Position numbers and translations under genes: made by a program
Notes under the pieces: generated by a model
Database searches by the model: none
What the model saw: the letters and a program-made list of their open reading frames with translations, nothing else
What the model was told of the DNA's origin: nothing
Assembly: GCA_049515555.1 (NCBI GenBank)
Contig: JBEKTY010000073.1
Span: 1 to 56,892 of the forward strand
Length of the DNA stretch: 56,892 nt
Direction of reading: 5' to 3'
Source: JBEKTY01 sp049515555
Lineage (GTDB): Bacteria > Planctomycetota > Planctomycetia > Pirellulales > Thermoguttaceae
In this document: positions 46,251 to 56,080 of the stretch, in pieces
Position numbering within the stretch: position 1 is the first letter of the stretch
Layout: each line of letters begins with the position of its first letter

Positions 46251-46958
46251 TCACACGTGGCACAAAACAACCTCGCGCGGACACCGCCAGCGGATCGGCA
46301 CCAGATCACTAACGCCGCGACTGACTACCAACCGAGCCGATCCATACTCGTCGCGCAGATAACAGAAAGGATAGAAAACCGCCCCGGGAAACAGACGGCC
46401 TCGATGCTCCAACGCAACGACTTGGCACCCATGCAGGTGCCCGGCCAGAACCAGGTCGTAACCCCGTCGGCGCGCGGTTCTCCAGACGCGCGGGTCGTGC
46501 GCGCAGAGAACTTGAACATCACCGTCGGGTCGAGATGCCGCTTCGGGACCGGATACCACAATGACCCGAGAGCCATGGGATACTTGCGCCGCGCCGGCAT
46601 GAATCCATGTTCCCCCGCCGCTTGCCACCGCGTCGCGGACCCGATCCATGCCGACACGCCGGTCGTGGTTGCCGCCGACCGCAAAGACAGGCGCCACCTC
46701 GCAGAGCGCGGCGACCAAATCGCAAAGGTTGTCCGCTTCCGCCGGACCATCCACCAGGTCGCCGCCCAATAGAACGACGTCTATTTCCGTAGCACGCGCG
46801 GATTCGATGACCTGCCGGCAGAGATGATCGGCACGTCCGCGCCGCAGATGTACGTCGCTCACATACAGCAGACGGCACGCGTCATGCCGCATCGACAGGC
46901 GCTCCTCGCGAACGTGAAGAGCCCCGTTACGCCCAATTGTCAGCGGTCCCGCGGACAA
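46251..46958 (-). CDS. Metallophosphoesterase (calcineurin-like)
   Basis: 235 residues from TTG 46958, supported by GGGAGAACGGA upstream; ATG 46895 is the alternative. All five blocks are visible: YVSDVHLRRG, LLGGDLVDGP, VGGNHDRR, LCAHDPRV and GHLHGCQV. It is a two-metal phosphatase or phosphodiesterase. Its stop is a few bases from the next gene, so it works with the isoprenoid-synthase-like protein; a lipid-pyrophosphate substrate is a possible but unproven link. Confidence 0.88.
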   Translation of the reverse strand: MSAGPLTIGRNGALHVREERLSMRHDACRLLYVSDVHLRRGRADHLCRQVIESARATEIDVVLLGGDLVDGPAEADNLCDLVAALCEVAPVFAVGGNHDRRVGMDRVRDAVASGGGTWIHAGAAQVSHGSRVIVVSGPEAASRPDGDVQVLCAHDPRVWRTARRRGYDLVLAGHLHGCQVVALEHRGRLFPGAVFYPFCYLRDEYGSARLVVSRGVSDLVPIRWRCPREVVLCHV

Positions 46959-47345
46959 TTCCGTTCTCCCTACCCTATCCTGCGCCGCGACAGGTCTACA
47001 TTCCGGCCCAGTACTTGCAGATGTCGCGACCTGTCGAATGATTCCCCGGATGCACGGTAATCGTTGCTCGTCTTTGCGTCGAAAAGACCTGACTCGCAGC
47101 CCTTTGCCATCTCACCGGTCAATCAAAGTGTGATAACCCACCAGCCTCCCCGCACTGTATATCGCGAAGTAATTGCCTTGTCAAGCGAGAGGGGACGGGA
47201 TGAAATCTCGAGTATCCGGCGATTGCGACGCGATCAACTCAACCGTTTGCTGGGAGGGCGGAACACCGGCTTGAAGAGATACTCCGATGATGTACTGCGC
47301 GCGTCGGTCACATCGACCGCGGTCTGTCGCTATCAGGTGCCGCGG
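46959..47345. other. Intergenic region upstream of the metallophosphoesterase
   Basis: 387 bp without a recognised gene. It should hold the promoter of the minus-strand operon. Confidence 0.5.
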
Positions 47346-48604
47346 TCAGAACCAGAGCACGCCACGGCTGTCATAGACGCTTGTCCCGGCCAAAGGCTGC
47401 GTGCTGGCGCGGTCCAGGGCCATGATCAGGGCTGTGATCCCGTCGATCCGCTCGATGCTTTTCTTCTTCGACGGCTTCCAGTTGGCGCCTATCTTGCTCG
47501 ACCCATTTTTTGGCCGGGCGGCCAGCCAATCGTTGACGGTCATCGCCGCCGGGGCTACTGGCTTTCCCAAGAACGGAACGCCAAGCATCGTCGCCGCCAC
47601 GTCGGTCATGTACGAAGCGTCGAAATAGTGGTTCGTGTCGCTCTTGGACTTCCAATATCGTTTCATGACGCCCTTGATAAGCTCCTCGGTCTCCACTTCT
47701 GCCGTCAGGTGCTTGGCATAACTGAAATGCCCCTTCTGGTCCGCACTCAATCGCTCAGGGTGCTGTTCGTCCCGGTGGCCATATAAGAACAAGGCGCCCG
47801 GCTTCTCAGGATCGCGCATCCAGTGGTCATGTTCCCAGGCCTTCCAATGATCGGCATCGGTACAAACAAGCCAGACGCCGCGGGGCCTCTTCGACAGAAA
47901 CCACCGTTGGCCCATCTTCTTGTCGCGCTCTGTCCTGGTCGGTTCGTGGAAGGCCGCCGATGTGCAGCCGGCCGATTTTCCAAAGCCCATCGCGGGCTTC
48001 CATTTCTGCTGGCCCGCTTCCAGGCACCACCCGTAGATCGCCTCCGTCCGCCACCCGGCGTCGATCAAGCTCAAGTCGATTACTCGGGGGTTGCCGTCCA
48101 TCGTTCGATAGGGCTCATCCTCAATCGCCTGCCGACGTGAGGCAAGGGCCCGCTGAATGGCCTCGTCCACGCCCTCGTCGGTCCCCTGTGTCGTTCCACG
48201 CACTTCCTGGACGCCGTAGTCGATGGTGTAGCCGGTTCCGTCTTGCCGCCAGGCCCGCACCACGAAATGGAGCGCGATCTTCCGCACGTCGATGGCCTGG
48301 ACGAGGGCCACGCACTCCGGCGGCACGATCTTGCGGTCCCAACCGGAGACTTGTCGCTGAATCCTTCAGGCCGAGATGCCCGATTCCTGCGGGCCTTCCT
48401 CCTCGGGCGGGTTGTTGTCGTATTCGGTCGAGACGGCCGACTGGCCGATCCTGGCGACTTCGTTGTAATACCGCTGGAGGGCCGAGACTTCGGCCTGGCT
48501 TCCGTCGGGCAGAAACGTGTTATTAAACCTGTTCGGATTGGCCAGCACGGCGCCGGCGTCCATGATCTTCCGGCGGTCGAGATACCATTGGTGGGAGCGG
48601 CGGA
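47346..48604 (-). pseudogene. Phage terminase large subunit (GpA-like), C-terminal part with in-frame stop
   Basis: Reading from about 48604: HQWYLDRRKIMDAGAVLANP, then a TGA at 48366-48368 within GISA-stop-RIQRQVSGW, then VPPECVALVQAIDVRKIALH and the C-terminal DGITALIMALDRASTQ and SVYDSRGVLWF. This is the nuclease half of a phage terminase; the ATPase half is absent. It is directly fused to a phage methyltransferase fragment, without phage structural genes nearby. Confidence 0.72.
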
Positions 48605-48886
48605 CCTGTTCGATCGCGGCTCGACCTTCACGTTGCAGGGCGGATCGCTGTTCACCAACTGGATCGCGGCGCCGGCCATCAGCCGATCGACATCCTCGGG
48701 CTTACTGCTGTCGCCGCAGAGCAACCTGTGGTTGCCGAGAATCCACAGGTCGCCCGGCTGCGTGATCGCCTCGTCGGGCGGCTCGGGAACCTCGTCCGGA
48801 TCGGTCAGGCCGTCCTTCACGCCCGGGTCGAATATTTTCGCCAACTCGTCCTTGGAGAAGCCGAGCAGGTCCAGGTCGAAGTTCAT
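48605..48886 (-). pseudogene. Phage-type DNA methyltransferase, N-terminal fragment
   Basis: From ATG 48886: MNFDLDLLGFSKDELAKIFD, GDLWILGNHRLLCGDSSKPE and VNSDPPCNVKVEPRSNR. This is the start of a DNA-modification methylase of the kind found in phage ParB/methylase proteins. The catalytic DPPY motif reads DPPC (one base change). The rest is lost at the junction with terminase sequence at about 48605. Confidence 0.7.
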
Positions 48887-49100
48887 CCATCTCCGTGTTC
48901 AACATCCGCTCCAAGGCGGATTTCATCATCAACCGCATCAGCCCATTGAGGTCCCCAGCCGTCCTGGCCTGGGCGGCGATCTCGTCTGCGAGCTCTTCGG
49001 CCCGCGTGCGTAAAGAAGCATCCATGCGTCAGCCTCCTATCCAGAAAAAGGGTTGCTCAGACTACCCAATTCTGCTGGCTGACACAAGATTCCTTACAGG
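48870..49100 (-). mobile_element. IS256-family transposase remnant (left end and N-terminus)
   Basis: ATG 49025 with AGGAGG upstream begins a frame whose first ~48 residues (EIAAQARTAGDLNGLMRLMM, KSALERMLNTEMD) match the start of IS256-type transposases. Similarity ends at NTEMD, where methyltransferase sequence begins. Upstream sequence to about 49100 (CTGTAAGGAATCTTGTGTCA on the minus strand) may be the element's terminal repeat. Confidence 0.65.
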
Positions 49101-49123
49101 GCCCGGAAACGCCTCGCAGCGAG

Positions 49124-49690
49124 ACGATCGTCGCTGTTTCCGGTCGGGTCGTGGACGACGAAACAGGCCGCCCGGTCGATCCCTTCGTGGTGCAGGAGGG
49201 GCGCGTCGACGACAAGGACCCTGCGAAGATCACCTGGGGCTATAGCGAAAGGGGAACCCCCTGGCCGAACCCGGAAGGGCGGTTCGATGAGCAGATCCAA
49301 TGGGGGCGCGGCAGCCGGGCGAGGATCGTCGCCGCCGGCCACTTGCCGCAGCCTATCCTGGACAAAGCGCCCGCCGCGGGCCTGACACAAATCAAGGACC
49401 TCGTGGTGCGGCTCAAGCGCGGCCGCGAGATCGCCGGGCGGGTCTTGTACCATGGCCCCTGGTACAACCCCGTTCAGCCGACGGGCGTCGAATTGCACGT
49501 GACGTTGTCTGACAAGACGTACTTCGAGGGAGACGTGAAGGGGCCGGACGGCAGGCCGCTGAGCAATGCGCTCGTGCGGGCAGACTCCGGGCCCAAGCAG
49601 AATCCCCAGGTGTCGATCACGAGCGTCTGGACCGAGACAGTGACACTGAAAGAGGGAGAGACCAAGGCCGGTGTGGAGCTCGAAGCGCCG
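49124..49690 (+). pseudogene. Carboxypeptidase-regulatory-like domain fragment
   Basis: ETIVAVSGRVVDDETGRPVD, then GRGREIAGRVLYH-type and FEGDVKGPDGRPLSNALVRA segments look like two CarboxypepD_reg-like beta domains, as in large planctomycete regulatory proteins. The frame begins with no signal peptide or clear start and goes on to unrelated sequence until 50101. It abuts the IS256 remnant, so it is probably the 3' part of an interrupted gene. Confidence 0.5.
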
Positions 49691-50191
49691 GCATCCACCA
49701 GGTTCCCATCGGTCGAGGAGCAAATCCGCCGAATGATCGAAGAGCAAATCCGCCGAGAGACCGAGAAAGCGGCTCACCCCGTAACTCAGCCGGGCCATCA
49801 CGGCGCGGCTGCCGCGCAAACTCTTTCCTTCGGCCCGGTGGCGGACGGCCTGCAAGCCGCCGCCGAAGTATCCGCAGATGAACCGTTCCAGGTCCGCTTT
49901 CATATCGCCAGCGTGCGCGCGGAGAAATGGGCACGGAAGCACCATGTCCAGAACTTCGCCGGCCCCGCTTCGATGAGCCGGGGCAGGCACGGAGGGGGCG
50001 GCGGCAGTGGGCTGCTTTGGCAAAAAGTTCATATTGCTCAATTCTCGGGCGTAGCGATAATGGTGCCTTGCGCCCAAGAGATGACTGCGCATAGGACCTG
50101 AGCCGTCGCGGTGTCAGTACCCGAAGGACGAGTGGAAAGAATTTTTTTTACGTTGTTTTAGTGTTTTTTTGTTTTGTAGGGGATAAAGTTA
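49691..50191. other. Unassigned region and leader of the WXXGXW gene
   Basis: Open frames on both strands, none recognised. A tandem duplication of GAGCAAATCCGCCGA lies at about 49729-49766. The last 60 bp (50138-50180) are unusually T-rich (T8, T7 and T4 runs) in an otherwise GC-rich window, and are probably the promoter/leader of the next gene. Confidence 0.5.
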
Positions 50192-51682
50192 ATGAATGCA
50201 CGAACGTTATCAGCCGGTTTCCGTTGGGTAAGTAGCATTGGCTTTTGGGCGATTCTTGGCGCGGTGATGTCCGTGGCTCGTGCCCAGGATGTCCCGCCGC
50301 CGCCACCAATGGATCCCAATGGTGCAGCCATCGCCCAGTCTGATCCGAATGCCGAGGTCCTGACCCGCGGGCCGGTGCATGAGGCGTATGCCGCGCCCCT
50401 AACGGCGGGACAAACCGCCGGCGTGATCGTTCCCAAGCGACCGGCTGCCCCGATCGAAGAAGTCCCGCCCGACATGAAGCCCGAGGGCCAGAACTCCACC
50501 TGGATTCCTGGCTACTGGAGTTATGACGACGAGCGTCGGGATTTTATCTGGGTGAGCGGCGTGTGGCGCGTACCGCCGCCGGGCTATCGTTGGATGCCTG
50601 GTTACTGGCAGGACGCAGGTGGCCAGGGGTACCAACGGATTTCGGGCTATTGGATGCCCGCCCGGGTCGAAGAAACAACCTATCTTCCCCAGCCGCCGCA
50701 AAGTATCGAAGCCGGGCCGACCAGCGCCGCTCCGGACGCGAACCAGTTTTGGGTTCCGGGCAGTTGGCAATGGCGCGATAACCGTTATGTGTGGCAGCCC
50801 GGCTATTGGACGGTATACCGATCTGACTGGATCTGGGTGCCGGCAACTTATAGTTGGACTCCGCGCGGTTGGGTGTATGTGCCGGGCTACTGGGATTATC
50901 CGTTGGCGCGCCGTGGACTGGTGTTTTCGCCGGTGTACTTTGCCCGGCCTGTGGCCGTCTACCGGCCGGCCATTTGCCTGGATGCGGGCGTGTTCAGCAT
51001 CTCGCTTTTCGCCCGCCCGGCCTATGGTCATTACTACTTTGGCGATTACTACGACGAGCGCTACGTGGCGTTTGGCATTCGGCCCTGGTTCTATTACAAT
51101 TCGCCGCGGGTCGGCTACGATCCGCTGTTTGGCTATTACCGTTGGTATCACGTCGATCACATGGGCGAGAGGCAGTGGGACGCGCACGTGATTGGCTGGC
51201 ACGATTACTATCGTGCCCATCCGGACATGCGTCCGCCACACACATGGGCAGCCCAGCAGGCGCTGTTGGCCACCCGTGAAGGGCAAATGCGGCCGGATAT
51301 TGTGCAACTTCGCATGGTGGGCGACATCCATGTCGTGGCCAGGTTGCCTGGCGCCTCGGTGCGGCTCGGGGTGGTCTCTCCGGCCGAGCGTGCCAGGATT
51401 CAGCAAACATCCAGGGAGAGCGTCCGGTCTGAGGCGGAACGGCGGCAAGTCGAGCGACCGGCGGTGGGCGTGGCGCGCGGCCCGGAGAAAGTGAGCCTCT
51501 CGTCGATGCCCAGTTACAAAGCGGCAGGCGCCGCTGCCGGTAATGGCAACCCGGTCGGGATCGCACCTGGACGCGGCACGCCCGCCGTCTCGGGGCGGGG
51601 CACTCCCGCGCCCGGCAAGCCAACTTCGCGTGATCCGCGCGATCGGGAACGCGAGAAGAAGCCGCAAGATCGGGCTCCGTAA
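50192..51682 (+). CDS. Secreted WXXGXW/YXXGYW-repeat protein (BcpO-related)
   Basis: 496 residues from ATG 50192 with TAGGGGATAA upstream. A signal peptide ends near AQDVPPPPP. Aromatic repeats follow at intervals of about 20-40 residues: WIPGYWSYDD, WVSGVWRVPP, WMPGYWQDAG, RISGYWMPAR, WVPGSWQWRD, WQPGYWTVYR, YVPGYWDYPL. The C-terminal part is basic with GRGTP units. These repeats form beta-strands in surface or envelope proteins of planctomycetes and others; function unknown. Confidence 0.85.
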   Translation: MNARTLSAGFRWVSSIGFWAILGAVMSVARAQDVPPPPPMDPNGAAIAQSDPNAEVLTRGPVHEAYAAPLTAGQTAGVIVPKRPAAPIEEVPPDMKPEGQNSTWIPGYWSYDDERRDFIWVSGVWRVPPPGYRWMPGYWQDAGGQGYQRISGYWMPARVEETTYLPQPPQSIEAGPTSAAPDANQFWVPGSWQWRDNRYVWQPGYWTVYRSDWIWVPATYSWTPRGWVYVPGYWDYPLARRGLVFSPVYFARPVAVYRPAICLDAGVFSISLFARPAYGHYYFGDYYDERYVAFGIRPWFYYNSPRVGYDPLFGYYRWYHVDHMGERQWDAHVIGWHDYYRAHPDMRPPHTWAAQQALLATREGQMRPDIVQLRMVGDIHVVARLPGASVRLGVVSPAERARIQQTSRESVRSEAERRQVERPAVGVARGPEKVSLSSMPSYKAAGAAAGNGNPVGIAPGRGTPAVSGRGTPAPGKPTSRDPRDREREKKPQDRAP

Positions 51683-52094
<412 letters not shown>

Positions 52095-53318
52095 ATGAGA
52101 ACAACGATGATGGCGACGGGCCTTGCCTTGGCATTCGCGGTCGCGGCCTGTGCCGAAACGACCGAGTGGCGCCCGGAAAAGCAGAAGGAGTCGGTTTTCA
52201 CCGGGCGGAAACTGGAGGTCTTCAAGCACGGGATCAAGAAGGAGTGGGGCTATGCGGCGCCCCAACGGGACACGTTCCTGGTGCTCCATCCCCAGCAGGC
52301 GCGTCCGCACGCTCCGCTGTACGTCGTCCTGCATTCCGCCGGGCATGATGTCCACTCTTGCCTGGCCTGCACGACCACGGTCGGCAACCACGACATCTAC
52401 CATTCGCCGCCGGACTTCTTCGCGTTGTACCTCGATTGCCGCGTCAACCCGGGAGACTGGTGGTGGGGTAGCGACAAATACAAGGCTCCGGAGGTCAGCC
52501 CCACGGACAAGCGCGTGATTGACACGGTGAAGTGGGTGACCAAGCAATACGGCATCGACGAAAACCGCGTCTACTTGTGCGGGAACTCCATGGGCGGCAG
52601 CGGCACCCTGGGCATCGGCCTGCGCCACGGGGATGTCTTCGCCGCCGTCAAGGCGAATGTCCCCGCCAGGGTCGAGCATGTTTCCAACCGCATGTACTTC
52701 CCGCCGCGGACGGTGCCGGCGGACGTCACCTTCCCCGACCCGCCGGTCGTGATCGACTATTCCGCTCAGAACGACTCGTGGTCCCAAGGCCACGACAGTT
52801 TCGTCAAGGCCATGAACGAGCGGAAATACGCGCTCTTCTTCTATTGGGGACCGTTCGGCCATGCGAACAACCACGAGAATATCATGAAGGTCAACGACCT
52901 GATCAATTCGTTCGACTGGCTGAGCGTAAAGAAGAACGAGGCCTATCCGGCGTTCACGGGCGCCTCGACGAACGATCCGCTGCCGTGGCCGGACCACCTC
53001 GCCGACAAGCGGTCGGGCCAGGTCAACGCCTTCTTCCGATGGAAGGCCGTACGCGACACGCCGCGCGCGATCGAAATTTCGCTTTTCCTGATCAAGCCCT
53101 CGGAACTCAAGACCACGTTCAGCATCCCGGCGGAAGCGACGGCGGACGTCAGCTTGCGCAGGCTCCAGATGCTGCGGGTGGCCCCGGGCGAAACGCTGCG
53201 TTGGACCTTCGGCACGGCCGGCGGAGAGGTCCGGGCCGACGCCGCGGGGTGCATTACCATCCCCAGGCTCAAGATCACCGCTCGACCGGCCACGCTGAGC
53301 GTCGGGAAAGTGGAATAG
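52095..53318 (+). CDS. Secreted alpha/beta-hydrolase (esterase-like)
   Basis: 407 residues from ATG 52095, AAGGAG at a good distance. Signal peptide MMATGLALAFAVAACAET. Oxyanion-region YVVLHSAGHDVHS, nucleophile elbow CGNSMGGSGTLG (GxSxG), acid in the FPDPPVVIDYSAQND region and a likely catalytic His in WGPFGHANNHEN. This fits a CE1/esterase-D or polyhydroxyalkanoate-depolymerase-like fold acting on acylated polysaccharide. A C-terminal beta domain follows. Substrate unknown. Confidence 0.8.
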   Translation: MRTTMMATGLALAFAVAACAETTEWRPEKQKESVFTGRKLEVFKHGIKKEWGYAAPQRDTFLVLHPQQARPHAPLYVVLHSAGHDVHSCLACTTTVGNHDIYHSPPDFFALYLDCRVNPGDWWWGSDKYKAPEVSPTDKRVIDTVKWVTKQYGIDENRVYLCGNSMGGSGTLGIGLRHGDVFAAVKANVPARVEHVSNRMYFPPRTVPADVTFPDPPVVIDYSAQNDSWSQGHDSFVKAMNERKYALFFYWGPFGHANNHENIMKVNDLINSFDWLSVKKNEAYPAFTGASTNDPLPWPDHLADKRSGQVNAFFRWKAVRDTPRAIEISLFLIKPSELKTTFSIPAEATADVSLRRLQMLRVAPGETLRWTFGTAGGEVRADAAGCITIPRLKITARPATLSVGKVE

Positions 53319-53619
53319 GCGCGTGTGGCGAAGAGGCTAAGGGCCCGCAAAAGAACAAGTTTGACAATTAGGTGGCACGCCCTGAGGGACGAAGGGCGTG
53401 GTGAGGCGCGAAGAACCACGCCCTTCGCTGCGCTCAGGGACGTGCCACCCCGTTTGAGAATCGCAAAGGTTGTTGTTTCGCGGCCCCTAAGGGAAGGCTG
53501 CCGCAGGCTGCTGAAAAGCGGTCGCGTCGGCAAGTGCCCTCTTCTTGACCGGCGGTTCCCTCCGTCGTAACATGAGGGCTGTTCGATCAAGAGACCCCAG
53601 ACCAATAGGGAGCCGCTCT
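53319..53619. other. Intergenic region with a family D element
   Basis: 301 bp; about a quarter is the palindromic repeat at 53371-53450. AGGGAG at 53607-53612 is the ribosome site of the next gene. Confidence 0.7.
53371..53450. repeat. Family D palindromic element
   Basis: Begins GGTGGCACGCCCTGAGGGAC and ends GGGACGTGCCACCC, with inner arms GAAGGGCGTGGT and ACCACGCCCTTC. It is the same element as 8461-8540 in the gspJ leader, in inverted orientation. Confidence 0.9.
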
Positions 53620-54588
53620 ATGTGCGCCGACAATCAGCACCACAGGCAAGACTGTCCTGCCGGCTCTTCCCGGCAAGACCGCCGTGAGTTTCTCAAGGCG
53701 GCTGCGGCGATTCCGGCGGCGCTGGGCGCCGCGCAGACGCTGGGGGCTGATGCGCCGGCCGGCACACCGCAGCCCGGCGCCGCGCCCATGCCGCAGATTT
53801 CGCTGGGCAAGTATTCGATCTCGCGGCTGATCGTCGGCTGCCACAACATCGACGGCGGGTCGCACATGTCACCCTTCCTGGACAGGGAGATGCACGACTA
53901 CTACACGCCCGAACGGGCCGTCCGGACGCTCCGACGCTGCGAGGAGGCAGGCATCAACGCCTGGCAAGGACACGAACGCGGCACCCTGTTGGGGATATAC
54001 AACCGCCATCGACGGTCGGGCGGAAAGATGTACCTCATCGGACTCACGGGCTCGGACGAGGACCTCCGTCAGTTCACCAGGATCGAGGGGCTGATCGCCA
54101 TGGCCCATCACGGGGAAGTGACCGACGGGCTGTTCAAGCAGGGGAAACTCGACGTCGTCCACGACCGCCTGAAGCGCATCCGGGACGCGGGCTTCCTGGC
54201 CGGCGTGTCCACCCACATGCCCGACGTGGTGGACGCCGTGGAGTCGAAGGGCTGGGACCTGGATTACTTCCAGACCTGCGTCTACGAGCGGCACCGCGAC
54301 GAGGCTGCCCTTCAGAAGCTGCTCGGGCATGTTCCGGTGTCGGTGGGCGAGGTGTACCTGAAGAGCGACCCGCCGAGGATGTTCAAGGCCATCCGGCAGA
54401 CCAGGCGACCCTGCCTGGCATTCAAGATTTTGGCTGCCGGTCGGCGCCACGACGTGGAGCAAGCCTTCCGGGAGACGTTCGCCGGGATCAAGCCCACCGA
54501 TGCGGTAATCGTGGGGATCTACGACCGCTACAGCGACCAGGCGGGGCAGAACGCGGCGTTGGCCCGCCGTTTCGGCTCCCGTTCGTAG
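53620..54588 (+). CDS. Tat-exported TIM-barrel protein, aldo/keto-reductase-like
   Basis: 322 residues from ATG 53620. Twin-arginine signal SSRQDRREFLKAAAAIPAAL. After about residue 60 the pattern ISLGKYSISRLIVGCHNIDG, RTLRRCEEAGINAWQGHER, GKLDVVHDRLKRIRDAGFLA and LDYFQTCVYER looks like an aldo/keto-reductase TIM barrel, as in a family common in planctomycetes. Catalytic residues and cofactor use were not resolved. Confidence 0.75.
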   Translation: MCADNQHHRQDCPAGSSRQDRREFLKAAAAIPAALGAAQTLGADAPAGTPQPGAAPMPQISLGKYSISRLIVGCHNIDGGSHMSPFLDREMHDYYTPERAVRTLRRCEEAGINAWQGHERGTLLGIYNRHRRSGGKMYLIGLTGSDEDLRQFTRIEGLIAMAHHGEVTDGLFKQGKLDVVHDRLKRIRDAGFLAGVSTHMPDVVDAVESKGWDLDYFQTCVYERHRDEAALQKLLGHVPVSVGEVYLKSDPPRMFKAIRQTRRPCLAFKILAAGRRHDVEQAFRETFAGIKPTDAVIVGIYDRYSDQAGQNAALARRFGSRS

Positions 54589-54650
54589 GGCGGTCTTCCG
54601 GCTTGGCAACAGAGTACAATGGGTCAGCGGCATCGACCGGGAAGCATGAA

Positions 54651-55079
54651 ATGGCAAAGAAGAAAACGTCGAGAACGTGGATGCTGCCTTCACGGACACA
54701 AAGAACCTCAAAGGCCCCTCTTCCCGAGAAGATCAAGGCCGGCGTGGACGCCAAGGCGAAGAAGTTGGTCGAAAGCGTGCTGCAGCCCAGGTACGTCAAG
54801 CCGCCGCCGGAGAAACCCAGGTTCAATTACATCACCGACGTGTGGATCAAGTGGCTCGGCAGCACCTTGTACTTCGGCGCGACCTACGCCTGCCCCGGCC
54901 CCAACGCGATCTCGCCCTCGTTCGAGTCGAAGTTCGCCCGCATGGAACACGTCGGCGGCGGCAGATTTGCCCTTTCCTACATGCGGCACACCGAGAAATG
55001 GTTCAAGTTGTTTCCCAGCCTGGCGGTAGGCGAGTGTCTGGATACCGTCGAGAACGACTGCCACTTTCAGATGGACTAG
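54651..55079 (+). CDS. DUF3024-like small protein
   Basis: 142 residues from ATG 54651 (start MAKKKTSRTWML). A basic N-terminus is followed by a conserved core rich in aromatic residues: KPRFNYITDVWIKWLGSTLY, FGATYACPGPNAISPSFESK, FALSYMRHTEKWFKLFPSLA. It resembles a small uncharacterised family (DUF3024-type) of predicted cytosolic proteins. No enzymatic motif. Confidence 0.7.
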   Translation: MAKKKTSRTWMLPSRTQRTSKAPLPEKIKAGVDAKAKKLVESVLQPRYVKPPPEKPRFNYITDVWIKWLGSTLYFGATYACPGPNAISPSFESKFARMEHVGGGRFALSYMRHTEKWFKLFPSLAVGECLDTVENDCHFQMD

Positions 55080-55148
55080 CGCGCATGATCCGCCGCATTG
55101 TCAAACGCGCGGAATACGAAGGGAGTCCCTTCAGCGAGAACTACCGCC

Positions 55149-55706
55149 ATGACCATGACCCGTGAACAAGCCCTGCAACAACTTCAGGCCTGGACCGCCA
55201 ACCCGTCGCTCTTGGCCCACGCTCGCTGCGTGGAAATCGTGATGCGGGCGGCGGCATCCAGGTACGGTGGCGATCCCGAGGTTTGGGGCATCACGGGCCT
55301 GCTACACGACGCCGATTACGACCAATGGCCCGAGGAGCATCCCCAGCGGATTGTCGATTGGTTGCGCAAACAGGGCGAAGAGGAGATCGCCTGCGCCGTC
55401 GCCTTCCACCAGACCAAGTGGGGGCTGCCGCCGAAGACGATGATGGACAAGTGCCTGCTGGCGTGCGATGAGCTGACGGGGTTCGTCATCGCTTGCTGCT
55501 TGGTGCGGCCCGAGGGGATCACCACCCTGGAACCCAAGAGCGTGAAGAAGAAGCTGAAGGACAAGGCATTCGCCGCCAAAGTGGATCGGGAGATCATCAG
55601 GAGCAGCGTCGAATTGCTGGGCGTGGACATGGACGGCCACATCCGGTTCGTGATCGACGCGATGAAGCCCCACGCTGAAGAGTTGGGGATCGGGGGCAAA
55701 AAGTGA
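55149..55706 (+). CDS. HD-domain protein (predicted metal-dependent phosphohydrolase)
   Basis: 185 residues from ATG 55149 (or ATG 55155). Motifs: HARCVEIVMRAAASRYG, then GITGLLHDADYDQWPEEHP with the HD pair, and LLACDELTGFVIACCLV with the distal Asp. This matches a widespread small HD-domain family related to HDIG hydrolases. Substrate unknown. It lies 70 bp after the DUF3024-like gene. Confidence 0.85.
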   Translation: MTMTREQALQQLQAWTANPSLLAHARCVEIVMRAAASRYGGDPEVWGITGLLHDADYDQWPEEHPQRIVDWLRKQGEEEIACAVAFHQTKWGLPPKTMMDKCLLACDELTGFVIACCLVRPEGITTLEPKSVKKKLKDKAFAAKVDREIIRSSVELLGVDMDGHIRFVIDAMKPHAEELGIGGKK

Positions 55707-55711
55707 CCCGG

Positions 55712-55870
55712 TTGGCGCCACGCCAAGGACACGAAACCCTGCGGGATGTGGGCGGGGCGATGGACCTCTTGTTCCTCGATGGCTGGAAGCCCATGTACCC
55801 CGAATGGTCCTGGCCCCTGGCATTCGTAGCGGCCATTGCAGTCCTCGGGGCTGGACACATGGCCCTATGA
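55712..55870 (+). pseudogene. O-methyltransferase fragment
   Basis: A frame without a start codon reads GHETLRDVGGAMDLLFLDGW and KPMYPEWSW. This is the motif around the metal/substrate Asp of SAM-dependent O-methyltransferases (ETL...DLLFLDGWK..Y). Neighbouring domains are absent. Confidence 0.5.
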
Positions 55871-56045
55871 ATGGAGCGAAGGCCACTACATCGCTCCCCA
55901 CCGGGAATACGGCTTCGGCTACCTGGATGCAGTGCGCGAGGTCTTCTCCGACGCCCCGAAGACCCATGTCGATTTGCTGCCTGGGGACCTGGGCATGGGA
56001 CCGTATGACCAGGCGTACAAGCCACAGGTCGGCCCCCGAAAATGA
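55836..56045 (+). pseudogene. Unidentified C-terminal fragment
   Basis: The frame reads WPYEWSEGHYIAPHREYGFG and YLDAVREVFSDAPKTHVDLL, then PGDLGMGPYDQAYKP. It looks protein-coding and conserved in style, but begins abruptly with no ribosome site. The family is not recognised. Confidence 0.4.
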
Positions 56046-56080
56046 GCTCAGGGGCCAGGACCTAATCCAAGAAGAATCGG

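Larger units (their letters stand above)
55707..56080. other. Region of gene remnants
   Basis: Holds two short open stretches described separately (55712-55870 and 55836-56045). Otherwise nothing is recognised. Confidence 0.5.

Noticed and set aside
44560..47330. Recurring TCGGTCACATCG string at about 44570, 45271 and 47303
   Set aside because: Three short matches, with little shared sequence beyond about 15 bp; too weak to call a repeat family.
49691..50092. Minus-strand frame reading ADLERFICGYFGGGLQAVRHR
   Set aside because: Looked somewhat protein-like, but no family could be named and there is no ribosome site; left as unassigned.
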